Counted from the stretch's first letter, positions 26,101 through 35,390 are shown. The stretch: 64,000 nt of DNA from Streptomyces sp. MUM 2J (GCF_022414535.1 NZ_JADWYM010000008.1:122038-186037), one strand, 5' to 3'. Translations and numbers: made by a program. Notes: a model not told the origin generated them from the sequence alone.

Positions 26101-29100
26101 GACAACTTCTTCGACCTGGGCGGCCAGTCGCTGCAGGCGTCGAAGGTGGTCGGCAGGCTGCGCGAGACCCTCGGCGTCGAGGTGTCCGTCCGCCAGGTCT
26201 TCGAACTGGGCACGGTCGAGCGCATCGCCGCCGCCCTGGTACCCGGCCGCCCGGGTGTCGAGCCGCGCCCGGCAGGAGCCGAGGCGGTGCTCTCCTACGA
26301 CCAGCGGCGGCTGTGGCTGGAGGACCAGCTGCGCTCCTCCGTCGCGTACAACGTGCACGGACGGCAGCGGCTGCTCGGCGATCTCGACGTCGCGGCACTG
26401 GAGCGCAGCATCCGGGCCATCATCGCCCGGCACGAGACGCTGCGCACGACCTTCCCCGTGGTGGACGGCCGCACCGTCCAGTCGGTGGCGGAACCCGACG
26501 GCACCTGGCGCCTTCCCACCGAGGACCTGAGCGACTTCGCCGGCGACCGCGAGAGCGCCGCGCTGAAGCTCGCGGACGAGCAGGCCACCACCGCCTTCGA
26601 CCTGGCGGGCGGCCCCCTCTTCAACTGCCTGCTCGTCAAGCTCGCCGACGGCGAGCACCTGCTGAGCATCACGATCCACCACATCGTCTCGGACGCCTGG
26701 TCGATCAGGCTGTTCCTCGGGGAGCTGTCGCGGCTGTACGAGGCGGGCGGTGACGTGGACGCCGCCGGGCTCAGGCCGCTCACCGTCCAGTACCGCGACT
26801 ACGCGGCATGGCAGCGGGAGTGGCTGACCCCGGAGAAGCTCCAAGCGCAGGTCGGCTACTGGCGCCGGCACCTCCAGGGCGCCCCGGCCGCTCTCGACCT
26901 GCCGGTCGCACGCCGCCGCTCGCCCGCCCAGGGCGCCGAGGGCGGCCGGGTGTGGGCGGAACTCTCGGCGGAGGAGGCGGCCGCCCTGCACGAGCTGTGC
27001 CGGGACCACGGCGTCACCCCGTTCATGCTGCTCCTGACCCTGCTGGCCACGGTGCTGCGCCGCTGGTCCGGCCAGGAAGACCTCGTCATCGGGGCGCCGG
27101 TCACCACACGGAACGACGCGGCGACGACGGACCTGATCGGTTTCTTCGTCAACACGCTTCCGCTGCGCATCGACCTCTCCGGCGCCCCGGCTTTCGACAC
27201 ACTGCTCGGGCGGGTGCGCAAGGTCGCCCTCGACGGGTACGCGCACAACGAGGACACACCGTTCGACGTGCTCGTGAACGAGCTGCAGATACCGCGTGAC
27301 CCCAACCACACCCCGCTGTTCCAGGTCATCCTGAACATGGTGGAGAGCACCTCGGAGGACTGGGAGCTGGCCGGTGTCTCGGTACGTAACGTGGAGCCGC
27401 CCGCCCTGCCCAGCAAGTTCGACCTCGCGCTGACCGCCCACATGTCCGACAGCACGGTCAAGTTCGAGCTGGTGCACCACCGGGACCGGTACGACGCCGC
27501 GATGATGCGCGCCCTGCTCGAACAGGTGCGTACCCTGCTGGCCGGCGCCGCGGCCGACCCGGCACGCGGCATACTCGACTACCCCCTCCAGACGCCCGCG
27601 GAGGACGCCGCGGGCGCCCCGGCTCCCGCGGCGGTCCCCCTCCCGGTGCAGCCCGCACCCGACGCGACCGCGCTGGTGGACAGCACCGGATCATGGACGT
27701 ACGCGCAGCTGTACGCGGCAGCCGAGCGGGTCGCCCGGAGCGTGACGGAGCGCGGTGAGGGGGACGTGGCCGTGATCAAGCGGCGTACGGCGGGCTTCGC
27801 CGTGGCGGCACTCGGCTGCGCCCTGGCGGGCGTTCCCTTCTCGGCCGTCGCGGCCGACCCCGGTCTGGCCCACCACCCGTTCATCACCACGGTCCTCGAC
27901 CCGGCTCCGGCCGGGGACACCCCCGAGGGGGCGATCGACGTACGGGCCTTGCTGGGGGACACGGTCGACGGAGCCGGGGCGGCGGGGGAAGGGCCCGTGC
28001 CCGTCGAGGCGGACTGGACGCTCGGGCGGTACGACCTGGGCCGGCAGGACCGGTTCGCCGTGCTCTCCGGCGGCTCCGGCGCTCTGATGTCCGCGTTCAA
28101 CGCCTCCCGGGCCGTCGGCGCCGCCCTGGTGATGCCGGACGAGGCGACCGCCGGGGACCCCGGGGCCCTGTGCGACTGGCTGCGGGACACCCCGGTGACC
28201 GTCCTCCACCTGACTCCGCCGCAGCTGCGGGACCTCGCGGCGCACGGGGCGCGCCTGCCCTCGCTGCGCCATGTGTTCCTCGACAACGACGGCCGGCTGA
28301 CGTCCCACGACGTCGAGCTCGCGCGTCGTGTGTCACCGTCCTGCCGGGTCGTCGCCCTGTACCGGGTGGGGGCCACGGGCCGCCCTCTGGCCGCCTTCGA
28401 CGTGCCGGACGGCTGGTCGCCGGAGACGGCTCCGCTGCGGGTTCCCCTGGGCACGGAGGTCGACGGCTCCCGTGCCGAACTGCTGGGCGCGGGAGGACAG
28501 CCGGTCGTGCCCGGCGAGATCGGCGAGATCCGGTCCGGGACCCGGCGTACCGGAGACCTCGGGCGCCGGCTCCCCGACGGAACGCTGGAGTTCGCCGCCG
28601 CGGCGGGCACCCGGACCGATCTGGTGGAGGCGGTCGCGGCGCTGCGGGACCTCCCCGCCGTCCGGGACGCCCTGGTGACCGAACTCGCCGGATCCGACGG
28701 CCGGGTGAACCTGGTCGCCTTCGTCGCCGCCGAAGAGGGCTCGGTCAGCGCGTCCGAGCTGCGCCGGCACCTCGCCCTCCGGCTCCCCGAGACCCTGATG
28801 CCCCAGCAGTTGCTGACGCTCGAACGGCTTCCGCTCACCGCCGACGGCGACTACGACCTGGCCGGCCTGCCCGACCCCACCGGGGACGACGCCGCCGACG
28901 GCTACGTCGCACCGCGCACACCGGTGGAACGCCAACTGGTCGAGGTCTTCGAAGAACTGCTCGACGTCAAGGGCGTGGGTGTCCACAACACCTTCTTCGA
29001 ACTGAACGGCTTCTCGTTGCTCGCGACCCAGTTGGTCTCCCGGATCAGGGAGACGTTCCGGATCGAGCTGGCGCTGCGAGAGGTCTTCGAGTCGCCGACG

Positions 29101-29190
29101 GTCGAGAGCCTGGCGCAGCTGATCGTCCGTGCACAGGCCGAGCAGGCCGACGCGGCCGTCCTGGAGGCACTGCTCAGCGAACTGGAGTAG
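20119..29190 (+). CDS. Three-module NRPS: C-A-PCP-C-A-PCP-C-A(degenerate)-PCP
   Basis: A 3,023-residue synthetase. Module 1: C about 20-450 (HHLVCDG at 154-160), A about 460-925, PCP with Ser969. Module 2: C about 1028-1470 (HHLVADG at 1155), A about 1475-1955, PCP with Ser2004. Module 3: C about 2055-2490 (HHIVSDA at 2187, Ala for the last Gly), a decayed A about 2510-2920, PCP with Ser2966. My hand-read specificity codes are DVFCILLTYK (A1) and DGQHTYVVAK (A2); neither is a code I can assign, though the A1 ending LTYK recalls alanine-type DLFNNALTYK. The third A domain lacks the P-loop ([10 protein letters not shown]), A4/A5 core and terminal catalytic Lys (TADGDYD). There is no epimerase, methyltransferase or thioesterase, so elongation or release must continue elsewhere. 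The first C domain should condense the FAAL-ACP acyl chain. Confidence 0.95.
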   Translation: MDLTTGRSLVARWREARSASGPASLSPAQQGIWLFEGLHPHTPVFNLAFAARHAGPLDHDRFDAAVTALIGRHPALRSTFHAGSEGPVRTVHTEPAGPATVWTDLRDDPGAADAAEKLAAEAAAEPFDLGRAPLVRVHGIRLADEEHLLVFVTHHLVCDGGSLRVLFGELEHLYGGGTLPLPAADVPTPVADPDHLSYWTERLAGLPVLDLPTDRPRTADSGFRAGSVPVDLPGELVAAAERLAKEEGTTLFTVLLAAYQLLLGRHTGQSDFAVGTAEAGRARPGTHGIVGLLTNPLVLRADLSGRPTFRQLVRRAEETGLAALAHRDAPFEEVVAALATGRSMDRSPLFRTHFVFHGEFGTPRLGGTALRPVRLPRQATQHDVELHLWRDGERLWGTWDYNADLFDAPTASRTAERLHVLLADALADPDRLAAHLDPHTDEDRAFLARWGTGPRPGTEPARLTDLFAEQVARVPDGLAVTDARQRLTYRQLDERSNQLAHLLRAGGTVAEDVVGIQLRRTADLAVAMIGILKAGAAYLPLDPAYPAERIEFMRRDSGARTILAELDHEALDQQPVTPVDDIGTRPDSLAYVLYTSGSTGNPKAVMLTHAGTVEMVRWGLREYTADQLSRVLASTSICFDVSVFEFFGPLSAGGTVVVVDDPLALLAPDAPEVTLICTVPSAARELVAGGGLRGAPKVIGLGGEALPGALVEDLYATGHVEAVYNLYGPSEDTTYSTCSRVARGEQQPAIGLPVPHEHAYVLDTELRPVPVGAVGELYLSGAGLARGYLNRAALTASRFVPDPFAPGRRMYRTGDLVRYRPDGELVYLGRQDFQVKVRGQRIELGEIEAALRRLPEVADAVATMHGDRLVGYVTATTPGAVDHGELRDHLRRTLTDAMVPSAFVVLDAVPRTPNGKVDRRALPAPVQTGSRGEPPRGAAEELVAEIWHEVLGVETVGRDDDFFDLGGHSLLAGQVLSRLRERAGVDASVRLLFERSVLSELAAALQDSGTRPVPVAAPRRPGPDGTQVAPVTTGQQQLWFLCRMDPAAHRAWLMQGSLRISGAVRPDLLDQALRTVVRRHEALRTTFREVDGELEQVIHPEPLAGLERARLSTQSELTELAEEAAAGLDPGAGPLLRVHLAEFGEEDHVLLLTVHHLVADGWSLAVLGEELGRAYAAQLEERDPGLPELPVQYADYAAWQRQALDSGALAPHIAYWREQLDGVAPLELRTDRLRPARPSYRGALVRRRVPADVARRLRAHGAEQSASPYMVLLSAFLVLLHRHSEQTDIAVGSPVAGRSHSDFERLIGFFLHTVVLRAEVRDDASFTGLLQQVRRTVLDALDHQDAPFEAILEELDLPARGPSRTPLFDVMFNYLNQPGSGFTAPGLTAEQVAAERLPAKYDLELYVEDLPDGTVDLLLSYSVDLFGPDTAEAMLSRYVTLLTRVAADPLSPVGDLRLTEGAGIPLTPSIAPEGGTVADGFLERVALHPDRLALWTPDVSVSYAEADHRARVLGGALRARVAADRGRVGILCGQGVEVPLAMLGIMASGHAYMPLDTNAPEGRLSQLVELTDADAIVTDRANRALAEQIAGGRPVLDVDDTTARPLDAWTPLDPDAVAYVLFTSGSTGQPKAVVQSHHNVARHVYAYADVLGVRETDRLTMVCSYTADGAGQDLYSALVHGATACPMDLRRDGAEAVRETLARSGATIYHSTPTAFRELATAVGAADWPDTLHTTAYGGEKLTRDDVVFVQRKLPDCKIVNVYGLTECSVALMHVIEPGEALPRASVSIGRPIPGVDVHLRGTDGRPAELFGEIICSGPSLALGYLDPDQTAAAFHDGPDGRSYRTGDLAWLLPDGSLELVGRRDGQVKLWGHRVETGEVEARLRALPGVTDAAVVPVTDPAGRIQLAGYFTGTAEQSALRAQLYAILPHYMVPRVLVPMAGLPYTRTAKISRTELPAPDWDAPAPSAPPRTPTERAVAEVISEVLEVSAVGRQDNFFDLGGQSLQASKVVGRLRETLGVEVSVRQVFELGTVERIAAALVPGRPGVEPRPAGAEAVLSYDQRRLWLEDQLRSSVAYNVHGRQRLLGDLDVAALERSIRAIIARHETLRTTFPVVDGRTVQSVAEPDGTWRLPTEDLSDFAGDRESAALKLADEQATTAFDLAGGPLFNCLLVKLADGEHLLSITIHHIVSDAWSIRLFLGELSRLYEAGGDVDAAGLRPLTVQYRDYAAWQREWLTPEKLQAQVGYWRRHLQGAPAALDLPVARRRSPAQGAEGGRVWAELSAEEAAALHELCRDHGVTPFMLLLTLLATVLRRWSGQEDLVIGAPVTTRNDAATTDLIGFFVNTLPLRIDLSGAPAFDTLLGRVRKVALDGYAHNEDTPFDVLVNELQIPRDPNHTPLFQVILNMVESTSEDWELAGVSVRNVEPPALPSKFDLALTAHMSDSTVKFELVHHRDRYDAAMMRALLEQVRTLLAGAAADPARGILDYPLQTPAEDAAGAPAPAAVPLPVQPAPDATALVDSTGSWTYAQLYAAAERVARSVTERGEGDVAVIKRRTAGFAVAALGCALAGVPFSAVAADPGLAHHPFITTVLDPAPAGDTPEGAIDVRALLGDTVDGAGAAGEGPVPVEADWTLGRYDLGRQDRFAVLSGGSGALMSAFNASRAVGAALVMPDEATAGDPGALCDWLRDTPVTVLHLTPPQLRDLAAHGARLPSLRHVFLDNDGRLTSHDVELARRVSPSCRVVALYRVGATGRPLAAFDVPDGWSPETAPLRVPLGTEVDGSRAELLGAGGQPVVPGEIGEIRSGTRRTGDLGRRLPDGTLEFAAAAGTRTDLVEAVAALRDLPAVRDALVTELAGSDGRVNLVAFVAAEEGSVSASELRRHLALRLPETLMPQQLLTLERLPLTADGDYDLAGLPDPTGDDAADGYVAPRTPVERQLVEVFEELLDVKGVGVHNTFFELNGFSLLATQLVSRIRETFRIELALREVFESPTVESLAQLIVRAQAEQADAAVLEALLSELE

Positions 29191-30160
29191 TACCGCCGGC
29201 CCGAGGGGTGTCGAGTACGCCCCGGCGGATCCGTATCCGCCGGGCGTACTCGGGATCCCGGGCCATCAGCATCCGGTGCGTACGGCGCAGGGCGTGGTGG
29301 GGGATGCCGGGCCACAGGTGGTGGACGGTGTGATAGCCGTCGGCGTGCGGGTGGACGAGCACGCGCTGCAGCAGCCCGACGTTGGAGATGGTGGCTTCGA
29401 AGACGGTCTCGCAGTCGGAGTAGATGTGCTCGTCCGCCTCGGCGACGAGCCGCAGCACCGGAAGCGCCACGAAGACCGAGACGATCCAGAGCCCTTCGGC
29501 GGCGACGGCGCCGGGGGGCCCCGCTACCAGTGCGGCGGGCAGGGCCACGAGCACTGCGCTCCACAGCAGCGTGGCGGCGGTCACCGGCAGGTCCGACCTG
29601 ACCTCCCGCAGCCAGCCGATCTGGTACCGCGCGACCCGGGTGAGCACGGACGCGGCGAAGGCCACGACCGACGAGCGCCGCATCCCTTCCAGGTCGAGTT
29701 CGACGTATCGCCGCAGGTCGGGATCATCGGCGGTGCCGAACCTGCCGTGGTGCCGCAGATGGCTCTCCCGGTAGGCGGCCAGGCGCCCGCCGGTCGGCAG
29801 TCCGGCGAGCAGGAATCCCAGGACGTCGTTCCAGCGGCGGTGACGACGCGCCCAGTTGTGGTGCGACGCCTCGTGCGTGAGGTTCTCCAGCGCCCGCAGT
29901 TGCCGGGCGACGAGGACGCATCCGGCCAGGGCGAGGGGCAGAGCCACCCCCGGGCTCGCAGAGACCAGGGCCCATCCGCAGGCCACGGCCACGAGGACCG
30001 CGACCAGCACGTCGAAGGCCGCGTACGACGTCGTGAGCACGGGACGGGTCCGATGCGCGGCGGCGATCTCGGCGCGCAGCGCCGGAACCGTTCGGTAGCC
30101 CTTCCGGTACGGCTTCTCTTCCTCCGGTCGGGCACCAGGGCGTGTCTGGCGCGTCTTCAT
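29174..30160 (-). CDS. Membrane fatty-acid desaturase (di-iron, three His boxes)
   Basis: A 328-residue integral membrane desaturase. Three histidine clusters hold the di-iron site: HEASHH, HLRHHG and HTVHHL, with four or more hydrophobic helices between them. ATG 30160 follows GGGGGGAAC; the longer open frame to 30277 is not supported. It converges on the NRPS and overlaps its end by 17 nt. With a FAAL-ACP loading protein in the same cluster, this recalls JamA/JamB/JamC-type sets in which a FAAL, an ACP and a membrane desaturase make terminal alkenyl or alkynyl starter acids. Ordinary membrane-lipid desaturation or hydroxylation remains possible. Confidence 0.88.
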   Translation of the reverse strand: MKTRQTRPGARPEEEKPYRKGYRTVPALRAEIAAAHRTRPVLTTSYAAFDVLVAVLVAVACGWALVSASPGVALPLALAGCVLVARQLRALENLTHEASHHNWARRHRRWNDVLGFLLAGLPTGGRLAAYRESHLRHHGRFGTADDPDLRRYVELDLEGMRRSSVVAFAASVLTRVARYQIGWLREVRSDLPVTAATLLWSAVLVALPAALVAGPPGAVAAEGLWIVSVFVALPVLRLVAEADEHIYSDCETVFEATISNVGLLQRVLVHPHADGYHTVHHLWPGIPHHALRRTHRMLMARDPEYARRIRIRRGVLDTPRAGGTTPVR

Positions 30161-30518
30161 CGGTTCCCCCCGGCAGGCAATGGAACAACGTCCGTCTATT
30201 GCTGGGGGGGAGCACACGAATGCATCACAACGCCGTCGGCGTACTTGCCGTGAATGCGGAGCGTCGGACACGTTCATTCACCGCAACGGGAACTCGGTGG
30301 AGCCCCACCGAAGGCGCTGTCGACATTCGCCATCACGGCGATCAGTACCGTCTGTCAGCTCGCCAATTTCTCGCCTCAGCCAGCCCCTTGCGCATTCGCG
30401 ACGACAATGCCGCGAAGACCCCGCAGCGCTTCCCTATCGCGAGTGATGCTATAGACCGGTGCCATTCACTTCCTGTCCCCTTAACCGGGGACCGCGATCA
30501 CGCCTTCGGTATGTCCTC
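30161..30518. other. Gene-free junction between the NRPS cluster and core genes
   Basis: These 358 bp are visibly lower in GC than their surroundings, especially 30230-30450. Several short open frames exist but none has codon bias plus a ribosome site. It probably holds the desaturase promoter and marks the right boundary of the cluster. Confidence 0.4.
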
Positions 30519-31205
30519 TCAGGTCCGGCCGAAAGCCGTGCACACACAGACCCGGTTGCCGTCGGGATCGGCGAGGACGGTGTACGACGGGGCGTGACTG
30601 TCCTCGAACACCGTGCCCCCGGCGGCGAGCGCGGCCGCGATGCGGCCGTCCGCTGCTTCCGGTGCCAACCAGAGGTCGACGTGCCAGCGCTGACGGGGCG
30701 CCGGCTGGATCTCGGTGCGCTGGAACCACGTGCTGGGGACCCGGTTCGTCGGATCGAAGATCGTGTCCAGCACGGGGGTGTTGCCGGGGTCCCCGGTGAG
30801 CAGCGCGGCCCAGAACGGCCCCGATGCCGCCACCGAGGGTGCGTCGAGGACCAGCTCGATCTGGGTGACCTCGCCGGGAACAGCGCGCAGACCGTACTCC
30901 TTCGCGAGTGCGCTGATGGCGCGTGCCCGGTCCAGTTCCTCATCCGTCACCTGCCGCCGCCCGCTCTCGGCGTGCACGGTGTAGAGGGTCACGTCGACGC
31001 ACCCGGGCCCCAGCCGGATGTCCGGTATCTCGTACCGGAAAGCAGCCGCTTCGCGTGTGACGGCGGCCGCGAACTCCGCGGCGCTGACGGCGTCCGCGCT
31101 CCGAAAGCGAGCCACAAGGGGCTGGGCGAGCTTCCGCCAGTCGGAAAGCCCGCTCTCGATGGCCGCGAGGACGTCCTGAACTCCCAGTGCAGACATGCCC
31201 GCCAT
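30519..31205 (-). CDS. Pterin-4a-carbinolamine dehydratase-like/VOC fusion protein
   Basis: A 228-residue two-domain protein. Residues about 1-105 resemble 4a-hydroxytetrahydrobiopterin dehydratase (a helix with LSDWRKLAQPLVARF, then RYEIPDIRLGPGCVDVTLYT and VTDEELDRARAISALAKEYG). Residues about 110-228 are a glyoxalase/bleomycin-resistance-type (VOC) domain ending in YTVLADPDGNRVCVCT. This fusion is common in actinomycetes but its substrate is unknown to me. The start may be ATG 31205 or ATG 31196; neither has a strong ribosome site. It stands alone between gene-free stretches. Confidence 0.75.
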   Translation of the reverse strand: MAGMSALGVQDVLAAIESGLSDWRKLAQPLVARFRSADAVSAAEFAAAVTREAAAFRYEIPDIRLGPGCVDVTLYTVHAESGRRQVTDEELDRARAISALAKEYGLRAVPGEVTQIELVLDAPSVAASGPFWAALLTGDPGNTPVLDTIFDPTNRVPSTWFQRTEIQPAPRQRWHVDLWLAPEAADGRIAAALAAGGTVFEDSHAPSYTVLADPDGNRVCVCTAFGRT

Positions 31206-31698
31206 GATGCCCGAGCCGGGCCCTCCCTTCGCACCGCGTGAGGCGGAGAGCCTGCCGCCGGGCGGCCCGTTGGTCCCCGCACGGTGCCGCCGACCGGCTC
31301 CTGCTCCGGCGCCGCCGTCGCCCCCTGGCTGATCCGTCTGGATCAGACGCCGTCGGGCGGGGGCGCGGGCCGTCCGGTCACCGGCAGGAGAGCGCCTCCT
31401 CGACCGCCATCCCGACCTCGGTCGGGGCCCGTACCGCTACTGTTCATACGCGCGCACGCAGTGGGAGGCGCCTCCCCGCCGCCGTGATCACCGCCCCTGC
31501 CCTGTCGTCCACCACCCTCCTCGCCCCTCACCCACCCCCAAGGAGCCGGGCCACACACCTGTCGAGCACCGCACCACCGGCACCGTCCGTCCCACCGCGG
31601 GTGGCCCGCGTGCCGACCTGCCTGCCGCACGCCAGTAGGGCGACCAGCTCGTCTGCCGCTGGAAGCCACCCCCTCCCTCCGTAGGAAACCCACCTCCC
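31206..31698. other. Gene-free stretch
   Basis: I see no supported gene in these 493 bp. Open frames on both strands lack ribosome sites and protein-like composition. C-rich tracts lie at 31495-31560. Confidence 0.4.
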
Positions 31699-32406
31699 AT
31701 GACCGTCTTCCGCATCGCCCCCGCCGTCGCCGACGCCTTCCCCGGCACTCTCATCGCCCTGGTCACCGCCACCGGCCTGCGCGGCCACGAGCCCTGGCCC
31801 GCCACCGCCCACGCGCTGGAGGACCTGGAGCGGCAGCTCGCCGACGGCTCCTGGAGTCCCGCCGACGAGAGCGATCCCCGCATCGAGGCATGGCACACCG
31901 CGTACCGTTCCTTCGGCACCAACCCCCGTCGCGTCCGCCCCAGCGTCGACGCGCTCGGCCGCCGTATGGCCAAGAAGGGCACCTTGCCCCGCATCAACCC
32001 GGCCGTCGACTCCTACAACAGCGTCTCCGTCCGTCACGGACTGCCCGCCGGCGCCTTCGACTTGGACCAGGTCAAAGGCGACGTGGACATCCGGTACGCG
32101 GACGGCGGCGAGGAGTTCACCCCGCTCGGCGAACCGGACACCGTGGAGAACCCCAAGCCCGGCGAGGTCGTCTACGCCGACACCGCCAGCATCCTGACCC
32201 GGCACTGGAACCACCGCGACGCCCACCGCACCCGCGTCACCGAGGACTCCACCCACGTCGCCTTCATCCTCGAGACCCTGCAGGAGCCCAGCCACGGGCA
32301 TCTGCTCAGGACGGCGGCGAAGGAGCTGCAGAGTCTGCTCGCCCCGCACGCGGAACAGACCGCGGTGCACTACCTCACCCCGGCCGGGCCCGGGGTCGCC
32401 GCATGA
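31699..32406 (+). CDS. Free-standing B3/B4 tRNA-editing domain protein
   Basis: A 235-residue protein composed of a single B3/B4 domain, the module that in phenylalanyl-tRNA synthetase beta hydrolyses mischarged Tyr-tRNA(Phe). Recognisable segments include YRSFGTNPRRVRPS, INPAVDSYNSVSVRHGLPAG, the PLGEP region and PGEVVYADTASILTRHWNHRD. Stand-alone forms are widespread in actinomycetes and are thought to clear misacylated tRNAs or bind amino acids; the function here is not proven. It starts at an ATG with a weak upstream AGGAAA site and stands alone. Confidence 0.8.
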   Translation: MTVFRIAPAVADAFPGTLIALVTATGLRGHEPWPATAHALEDLERQLADGSWSPADESDPRIEAWHTAYRSFGTNPRRVRPSVDALGRRMAKKGTLPRINPAVDSYNSVSVRHGLPAGAFDLDQVKGDVDIRYADGGEEFTPLGEPDTVENPKPGEVVYADTASILTRHWNHRDAHRTRVTEDSTHVAFILETLQEPSHGHLLRTAAKELQSLLAPHAEQTAVHYLTPAGPGVAA

Positions 32407-32876
32407 GACCTCACCACTCGTACCCGCGGCGCTCGCGGTGCCCACTCGGAAGAGCGGCCGCCTGACCCTGGGACCAGGCGTCCTTGACCCCGTCCGGCCG
32501 CTCGCCGCACACGTCCGCGGCGATGCCCACCGGTCGACGGGGGTGTCCGCGTGCCGAAGGAGGAGCGGGGACGTGGCCCGCGCGAGTCGACGGGGCATGC
32601 CCCCGTCCTCGCGCACCGGCCCCCGCCCCGCCCCCGCGCCACGGACAGGCGCGCGTACACGGCGGAGGGGTGGCTCTGGCCTGCTCGGGCATGCGGATGC
32701 GGGCGGCCGGCACCGTCGTGTTCCCGGCCGGCGGACGCCGGAGAAGAGGGTGGGGGTGGTGCGGGGCCGCGACGCGGGCGGCCCGTGGGGTGTCGGCCGC
32801 CGGTCCGCGGCCACGGCACAGCGCCCGGCCGGTCCGTGGGACCGGCCGGGCGGGCGGGGTGCCGCTGTGCCGGCCC
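32407..32876. other. Gene-free stretch ending in a terminator
   Basis: These 470 bp carry no supported gene; open frames are Arg/Pro-rich shadows without ribosome sites. The right end holds the hairpin that ends the leftward mca operon. Confidence 0.4.
32824..32850 (-). terminator. Terminator of the mca operon
   Basis: A perfect 12-bp stem (32824-32835 with 32839-32850) with a 3-nt loop lies about 27 nt past the end of the leftward small membrane protein gene. Confidence 0.65.
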
Positions 32877-33128
32877 TCAGCCCTTCTGCGGCTCGACCCG
32901 GCCGGAGGGATCGCCCTCCTGGCCGGCGGCCGGGGCCTTGGCGCCGGGGCTCTCCTTGAAGTCGACCTTGCCCATGTGCTTGTTCATGGACTTCATCAGC
33001 CCCCACACCGCCAGGGCCATCACCGCGAAGACGATGAAGCCGAGGACGCCGGGGGTGACCTTGTTCTCGTCGACCTCCTTGGCGAGGGGGACGAGGTGCG
33101 TCACTGCCAGGCTCACGCTTGCGCTCAT
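32877..33128 (-). CDS. Small single-pass membrane protein downstream of mca
   Basis: An 83-residue protein with one clear membrane helix (GVLGFIVFAVMALAVWGLM, about 27-46) followed by a charged tail with MNKHMGKVDF and a Pro/Gly/Ala-rich end. ATG 33128 is one nucleotide from the mca stop codon, so it is almost certainly co-translated with mca. This gene pair is conserved in streptomycetes as far as I recall. No catalytic motif is seen and the function is unknown. Confidence 0.75.
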   Translation of the reverse strand: MSASVSLAVTHLVPLAKEVDENKVTPGVLGFIVFAVMALAVWGLMKSMNKHMGKVDFKESPGAKAPAAGQEGDPSGRVEPQKG

Positions 33129-33129
33129 G

Positions 33130-34011
33130 TCAGGCATTGTCGCGGATGCCCGCAAAGAGGTCGTCCTCGGGGAGGGAAGTGTCCACGAGCGACTTCGCGA
33201 GCTCATACTCCTCCGTCGGCCAGACCTCCTTCTGGATCTCCATCGGCACGTGGAACCAGCCCCCGTCGGGGTCGATCTGGGTGGCGTGCGCGATCAGGGC
33301 CTTGTCCCGGATCTCGTAGAAGTCGGCACACGGGACGTGGGTGGTCAGCGTCCGCTCGGGGCGGTCGGAGTCGTCCCAGCGCTTGAGCCAGTCGCCGTAG
33401 GGGGACTCCATGCCGCGCTCCAGCAGGGCCCGGTGCAGAGCCTCGGTGCGTGGACGGTTGAAGCCCTGGTTGTAGTAGAGCTTCTGCGGCTGGAACGCCG
33501 GCCCGAACTCGTCCTCGGGGTACTTCCCGGCGTCCGCCGCGCCCTCGAACGCCACCATCGAGATCTTGTGGGTCATGATGTGGTCGGGGTGCGGGTAGCC
33601 GCCGTTCTCGTCGTAGGTGGTGACCACGTGCGGACGGAAGGAGCGGATCTGCCGCACCAGCTCGCCGGCGGCCACGTCGACGTCCTCCAGCGCGAAGCAG
33701 CCCTCCGGCAGGGGCGGCAGCGGGTCCCCCTCGGGCAGGCCGGAGTCGACGAAGCCGAGCCACTCCTGCCTCACGCCGAGGATCTCGCGGGCCTCGTCCA
33801 TCTCCTTGCGGCGGACCTCGTGGATGTGCTCCTCGATATAGCTGTCACCCTGGAGCTTGGGATTGAGGATGGAGCCGCGCTCCCCACCCGTGCAGGTCAC
33901 CACCAGCACGTCCACCCCCTCGGACACGTACTTCGCCATGGTGGCCGCGCCCTTGCTCGACTCGTCGTCGGGGTGGGCGTGGACGGCCATCAGTCGCAGC
34001 TGGTCAGTCAA
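33130..34011 (-). CDS. mca: Mycothiol S-conjugate amidase
   Basis: A 293-residue LmbE-type zinc hydrolase. The zinc motif HAHPDDES begins at residue 11, with the third ligand His in PHPDHIMTHK. It cleaves mycothiol S-conjugates of electrophiles and drugs to a mercapturate, which is exported, and GlcN-inositol, and so detoxifies alkylating agents and antibiotics. The length and the Mca-type C-terminal region (YEIRDKALIAHATQIDPDG) favour Mca over the deacetylase MshB. It leads a two-gene leftward operon and is divergent from the DUF4307 gene. Its position close to a cluster that may make a reactive product is probably coincidental core synteny. Confidence 0.93.
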   Translation of the reverse strand: MTDQLRLMAVHAHPDDESSKGAATMAKYVSEGVDVLVVTCTGGERGSILNPKLQGDSYIEEHIHEVRRKEMDEAREILGVRQEWLGFVDSGLPEGDPLPPLPEGCFALEDVDVAAGELVRQIRSFRPHVVTTYDENGGYPHPDHIMTHKISMVAFEGAADAGKYPEDEFGPAFQPQKLYYNQGFNRPRTEALHRALLERGMESPYGDWLKRWDDSDRPERTLTTHVPCADFYEIRDKALIAHATQIDPDGGWFHVPMEIQKEVWPTEEYELAKSLVDTSLPEDDLFAGIRDNA

Positions 34012-34170
34012 GACTCAATCCTCATCAAGTCGGCGCCCCGGTGTCGGCTGGGGCGATCGGCGGCTTCTATAGTGACCGAATCGGGCGGCGATTAATTCCG
34101 GGCTCCCGGCCCGGGCGCCCGCTTTCGGACCTTTGCCCGCCCCTGTGAGGGCCCCTCCGAGAGGACGATC

Positions 34171-34572
34171 ATGAGTACGGTGAGCACGCGCGTGCCGGAG
34201 GGCCGCTACGGCCGCTCCTCGGACGAGCGCTCCGACCGCACGCTCAGGGTCGTCGGCGTGGGCCTGGGCGCCGTGTTGATCGCGGTGGTCGGCTGGTTCG
34301 GCTACCACTACGTCGCCGGCACCTCCATCAGCGCCCAGGTGATCACTTTCCAGGCCACCTCGGACAAGGCGGTCCGGGTGCACCTGGAGGTCCACAAGGA
34401 CGCCGGGGCGAGCGGCTACTGCACGGTGCGGTCCCAGTCCGCGGACGGTGCGGAGGTGGGCCGGGCCGACTTCCGCTTCTCCGGTGCGGACACACGGATC
34501 GACAAGGTCGTCACGCTGCGTACGACGGCCCGGGGCACCACGGCGGAGCTGCTGGGCTGTCACGGCGACTGA
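34171..34572 (+). CDS. DUF4307 membrane protein
   Basis: A 133-residue actinobacterial protein with a charged N-terminus (EGRYGRSSDERSDRTLR), one membrane helix (VVGVGLGAVLIAVVGWFGY, about 27-46) and a small extracytoplasmic beta-rich domain with two cysteines (GYCTVRSQS and LLGCHGD) that may form a disulfide. The family lies next to mca and greA in many actinomycetes. The function is unknown. GAGAGGA precedes the ATG. Confidence 0.82.
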   Translation: MSTVSTRVPEGRYGRSSDERSDRTLRVVGVGLGAVLIAVVGWFGYHYVAGTSISAQVITFQATSDKAVRVHLEVHKDAGASGYCTVRSQSADGAEVGRADFRFSGADTRIDKVVTLRTTARGTTAELLGCHGD

Positions 34573-34812
34573 TCGGGGTACGTCGTACGCCGGGGGGTCC
34601 GGGGGTCCGGTGCACGCAGTGGTCCACCGCCGCACGGGGCACCACGCGGTCCGCAATACGTACGTGCTGACCTGCACCGACGTAATTCTTAGGGCTTATG
34701 TCCTCCCCCTTCGGCCCCTGAATTGTTAGGCTCGTGGTTTCGCCCACCCGAGAGGGAACATTCTTCTGGGTAGGGCGATGCTTTGTATTCCCAGTACCGA
34801 CGAGGAGCACCT

Positions 34813-35313
34813 GTGACCCAGACCAGCGAGAACGTCACCTGGCTGACTCAGGAGGCGTACAACAAGCTCAGGAACGAGCTTGAGTACCTTACTGGTCCCG
34901 CGCGCTCGGAGATCGCCGCCAAGATCGCGGCCGCGCGCGAGGAGGGCGACCTGCGCGAGAACGGTGGGTACCACGCCGCCAAGGAGGAGCAGGGCAAGCA
35001 GGAGCTCCGTGTGCGCCAGCTCACCCAGCTCCTGGAGAACGCCCAGGTCGGCGAGGCTCCCACGTCCACGGACGGTGCGGTCGCGCCCGGCATGGTCGTG
35101 ACGATCGCCTTCGACGGCGACGAGGACGACACGCTGACCTTCCTGCTCGCCTCCCGCGAGTACGCCAGTGCCGATATCGAGACGTACTCACCGCAGTCCC
35201 CGCTGGGCGCCGGCGTGATCGGCCACAAGGTCGGCGAGGACGCGGAGTACGAGCTGCCGAACGGCAGGAAGGCCTCGGTGAAGATCCTCCAGGCCGATCC
35301 GTACAACGGCTGA
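34813..35313 (+). CDS. greA: Transcription elongation factor GreA
   Basis: A 166-residue Gre factor. It has an N-terminal antiparallel coiled coil (WLTQEAYNKLRNELEYL to about 80) with the acidic tip REEGDLREN that enters the RNA polymerase secondary channel, and a C-terminal FKBP-like domain ending in NGRKASVKILQADPYNG. It stimulates transcript cleavage to rescue backtracked polymerase. GTG 34813 follows GAGGAG; the longer frame from 34783 is not supported. A -10-like TAGGCT lies at 34727-34732 in the upstream spacer. A strong terminator follows. Confidence 0.95.
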   Translation: MTQTSENVTWLTQEAYNKLRNELEYLTGPARSEIAAKIAAAREEGDLRENGGYHAAKEEQGKQELRVRQLTQLLENAQVGEAPTSTDGAVAPGMVVTIAFDGDEDDTLTFLLASREYASADIETYSPQSPLGAGVIGHKVGEDAEYELPNGRKASVKILQADPYNG

Positions 35314-35351
35314 CCCGCTGAGGGACCCGTCAGGTCCCCGGGCCAGGACCC

Positions 35352-35381
35352 GACGAAGCCCCCGGAACCGGGGGCTTCGTC
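35352..35381. terminator. Bidirectional terminator between greA and the ABC permease
   Basis: A perfect 14-bp inverted repeat (35352-35365 with 35368-35381) separated by two bases lies between convergent genes. Confidence 0.8.
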
Positions 35382-35390
35382 ATGGGCTGG

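Noticed and set aside
21157..27480. Very long open frame antisense to the NRPS (about 2,100 codons)
   Set aside because: It is the usual high-GC shadow: its composition is Arg/Gly/Val/Gln-rich without known motifs, while the plus-strand frame shows complete NRPS domains.
30142..30597. Open frames in the 30.2-30.5 kb spacer considered as RiPP precursor genes for the LanB-type protein
   Set aside because: No leader/core-like pattern, no ribosome site, and position far from the LanB operon.
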